From the NCBI GenBank assembly GCA_963782045.1, contig CAWAIR010000009.1, forward strand, positions 124,001 through 188,000: a stretch of 64,000 nt of DNA. Direction: 5' to 3'. The notes beneath the pieces are model-generated. The model ran no database searches. It saw only the letters and a program-made list of their open reading frames with translations, and was not told the origin of the DNA. The stretch comes from CAVSRC01 sp963782045. GTDB taxonomy: Bacteria; Pseudomonadota; Alphaproteobacteria; Rhizobiales; Kaistiaceae. Position numbers and translations under genes: made by a program. Positions 63,145 through 64,000 of this stretch are shown here, in pieces (the stretch's first letter is position 1; every line of letters starts with the position of its first letter).

Positions 63145-63582
63145 ATGAACAAGCTGATCAAGATTCCGGGTGCAGGTCACCCGATCACCATTACACGGAG
63201 TTCCAACCCCGTCGTGGTTACGGTGGCCGGCAAAGTGATCGCCGACACCAGCCGCGCGCTCCTGCTGCGCGAAACCAGCTATGCGCCGGTGCTCTACATC
63301 CCGCGCCGCGACGTCGACATGGCGCTGCTCGAGCGCACCGGCCACACCACCTACTGCCCGTACAAGGGCGAGCGCACCCACTACAGCGTCCCCGCCGGCG
63401 GTGCGCATGCGGTGAACGCGGCGTGGAGCTACGAGGCGCCCTATGCGGCGGTCGCCGCGATCAAGGACCACCTCGCCTTCTATCCCGACCGCGTCGATGC
63501 GATCATGGAATGGCCCAGCGAATGGGCCTTAGCCCTGCCAGGGCATGACCTTGCGCTCGGCCCAATGGAGCACGCCGGTTAG
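63145..63582 (+). CDS. DUF427 domain-containing protein
   Basis: 145 residues from ATG 63145, with GGAGG eight bases upstream. PVVVTVAGKVIADTSRALLL, YIPRRDVDMALLERTGHTTY, CPYKGERTHYSV and AWSYEAPY are the DUF427 signature. The family's activity is unknown. The last 20 or so residues (WALALPGHDLALGPMEHAG) run past the usual domain end and overlap the convergent permease gene by about 54 bases, so the true stop may have been lost. Confidence 0.88.
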   Translation: MNKLIKIPGAGHPITITRSSNPVVVTVAGKVIADTSRALLLRETSYAPVLYIPRRDVDMALLERTGHTTYCPYKGERTHYSVPAGGAHAVNAAWSYEAPYAAVAAIKDHLAFYPDRVDAIMEWPSEWALALPGHDLALGPMEHAG

Positions 63583-64000
63583 CATCACGCCGAGCACCAT
63601 GACGATGAACAGGCCGGCATACATCTTCTCGGGGATGAGCACCTCCCAGTAGTAGTAGGTCATGAAGCCCACCCCCTGCTTGGCGCGCAGGAATTCGACC
63701 GCGATGATGACCACCAGCGCCGTGCCGAGCGCCAGGCGGAGTCCGGCGAAGATGATCGGCAGCGCCGCCGGCAGGATGACGTGCCACAAGAGCTTGAGCC
63801 CGCGCGCGCCATAGTTGCGCCCGGCCTGGATGAAGACCGGGTCGATGTCGCGCACGCCCGCCATGGTGTTGATCGCCACCAGAAAGAACACCGAGATCGC
63901 CACCACGGCGATTTTCGGCCCTTCGCCGAAGGGATCGGCGAACATCAGCATGACCAGCGGGAAGATGGCGATCTTGGGCAGCACGTAGATCGCCGAGAGC
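63529..64000 (-). CDS. ABC transporter permease, NitT/TauT type (partial)
   Basis: The C-terminal 156 residues of a TauC/SsuC-like permease: AIYVLPKIAIFPLVMLMFAD, the EAA loop QAGRNYGARGLKLLWHVILP with AALPIIFAGLRLALG, then EFLRAKQGVGFMTYYYWEVL and a final membrane helix. The N-terminus lies beyond the window. The family imports nitrate, sulfonates, pyrimidine precursors and the like; substrate not known. Confidence 0.92.
   Translation of the reverse strand, partial: LSAIYVLPKIAIFPLVMLMFADPFGEGPKIAVVAISVFFLVAINTMAGVRDIDPVFIQAGRNYGARGLKLLWHVILPAALPIIFAGLRLALGTALVVIIAVEFLRAKQGVGFMTYYYWEVLIPEKMYAGLFIVMVLGVMLTGVLHWAERKVMPWQG

Overview
The window comes from a high-GC alphaproteobacterium, almost certainly of the order Hyphomicrobiales (Rhizobiales). 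The chromosomal backbone carries a gene order I know from that order: tRNA-Ser, rplU, rpmA, GNAT, obgE, proB ... proA, nadD, rsfS, rlmH, envC, ctpA, a divergent polysaccharide deacetylase, rppH, then atpC/D/G/A/H on the opposite strand, priA and an Fsa/Tal-type transaldolase. Names are assigned from motifs and remembered family sequences; no database search was run.

Layout. (1) 1-14.4 kb, mostly minus strand: a probable sulfosugar locus. A partial SlcC-like 2-hydroxyacid dehydrogenase and SuyB/SuyA-like sulfolactate sulfo-lyase subunits lie divergent from a HutC-type GntR regulator. A long minus-strand operon then encodes a sugar-binding protein, two permeases and an ATPase, a PfkB kinase, a LacD/YihT-like class I aldolase, an L-fucose-isomerase-like enzyme and a Gfo/Idh/MocA protein. 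This is the gene set expected for isomerase-kinase-aldolase (sulfo-EMP-type) breakdown of sulfoquinovose, coupled in the same cell to C-S bond cleavage. (2) 12.2-17.2 kb: two more Gfo/Idh/MocA proteins and an unrecognised 839-residue protein. A near-perfect 14-bp palindrome (ATCTTATATAAGAT) occurs upstream of suyA/gntR, upstream of the binding-protein gene, and between the second Gfo/Idh pair and the 839-residue protein, tying regions 1 and 2 into one regulon. (3) 17.4-28.1 kb: a second catabolic island with a TRAP transporter, an FCD-type GntR regulator, an FAH-family hydrolase, a (frameshifted) lactonase-type amidohydrolase, a tartrate/D-malate-type dehydrogenase, an SDR, a zinc dehydrogenase and another 2-hydroxyacid dehydrogenase. 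TTGGTCAACCAA-like sites recur in its promoter regions. (4) 28.3-29.1 kb: IS and serine-recombinase debris next to tRNA-Ser(CGA).

(5) 29.3-34.2 kb: ribosomal protein and obgE-proB genes, with a vapBC toxin-antitoxin pair inserted. (6) 34.2-44.3 kb: accessory genes separating proB from proA (EamA exporter, TetR and two SDRs, an HWE-type PAS kinase with a single-domain receiver, a TctCBA tricarboxylate-type transporter). (7) 44.4-57.7 kb: proA to rppH on the plus strand and the F1 ATP synthase genes on the minus strand. Nearly every gene from tctA to atpA has a one- or two-base frameshift, and atpD has an in-frame amber codon. Because these genes are essential, sequence error is the likeliest explanation. 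(8) 57.8-64 kb: an outer-membrane barrel protein, a VOC protein bracketed by a duplicated priA 3' end, priA, a transaldolase-family gene, a DUF427 protein and a partial NitT/TauT-type permease.

How the genes fit together: regions 1-2 would import a sulfosugar or its glycoside, release and isomerise the sugar, phosphorylate it, and cleave it to a C3 sulfonate and dihydroxyacetone phosphate. After oxidation by a dehydrogenase not seen here, sulfolactate would be desulfonated to pyruvate and sulfite. Region 3 looks like a separate sugar-acid route ending in FAH-type cleavage. The main uncertainties are the substrate assignments, the role of the 839-residue protein, and the quality of the sequence between 42.8 and 57 kb.
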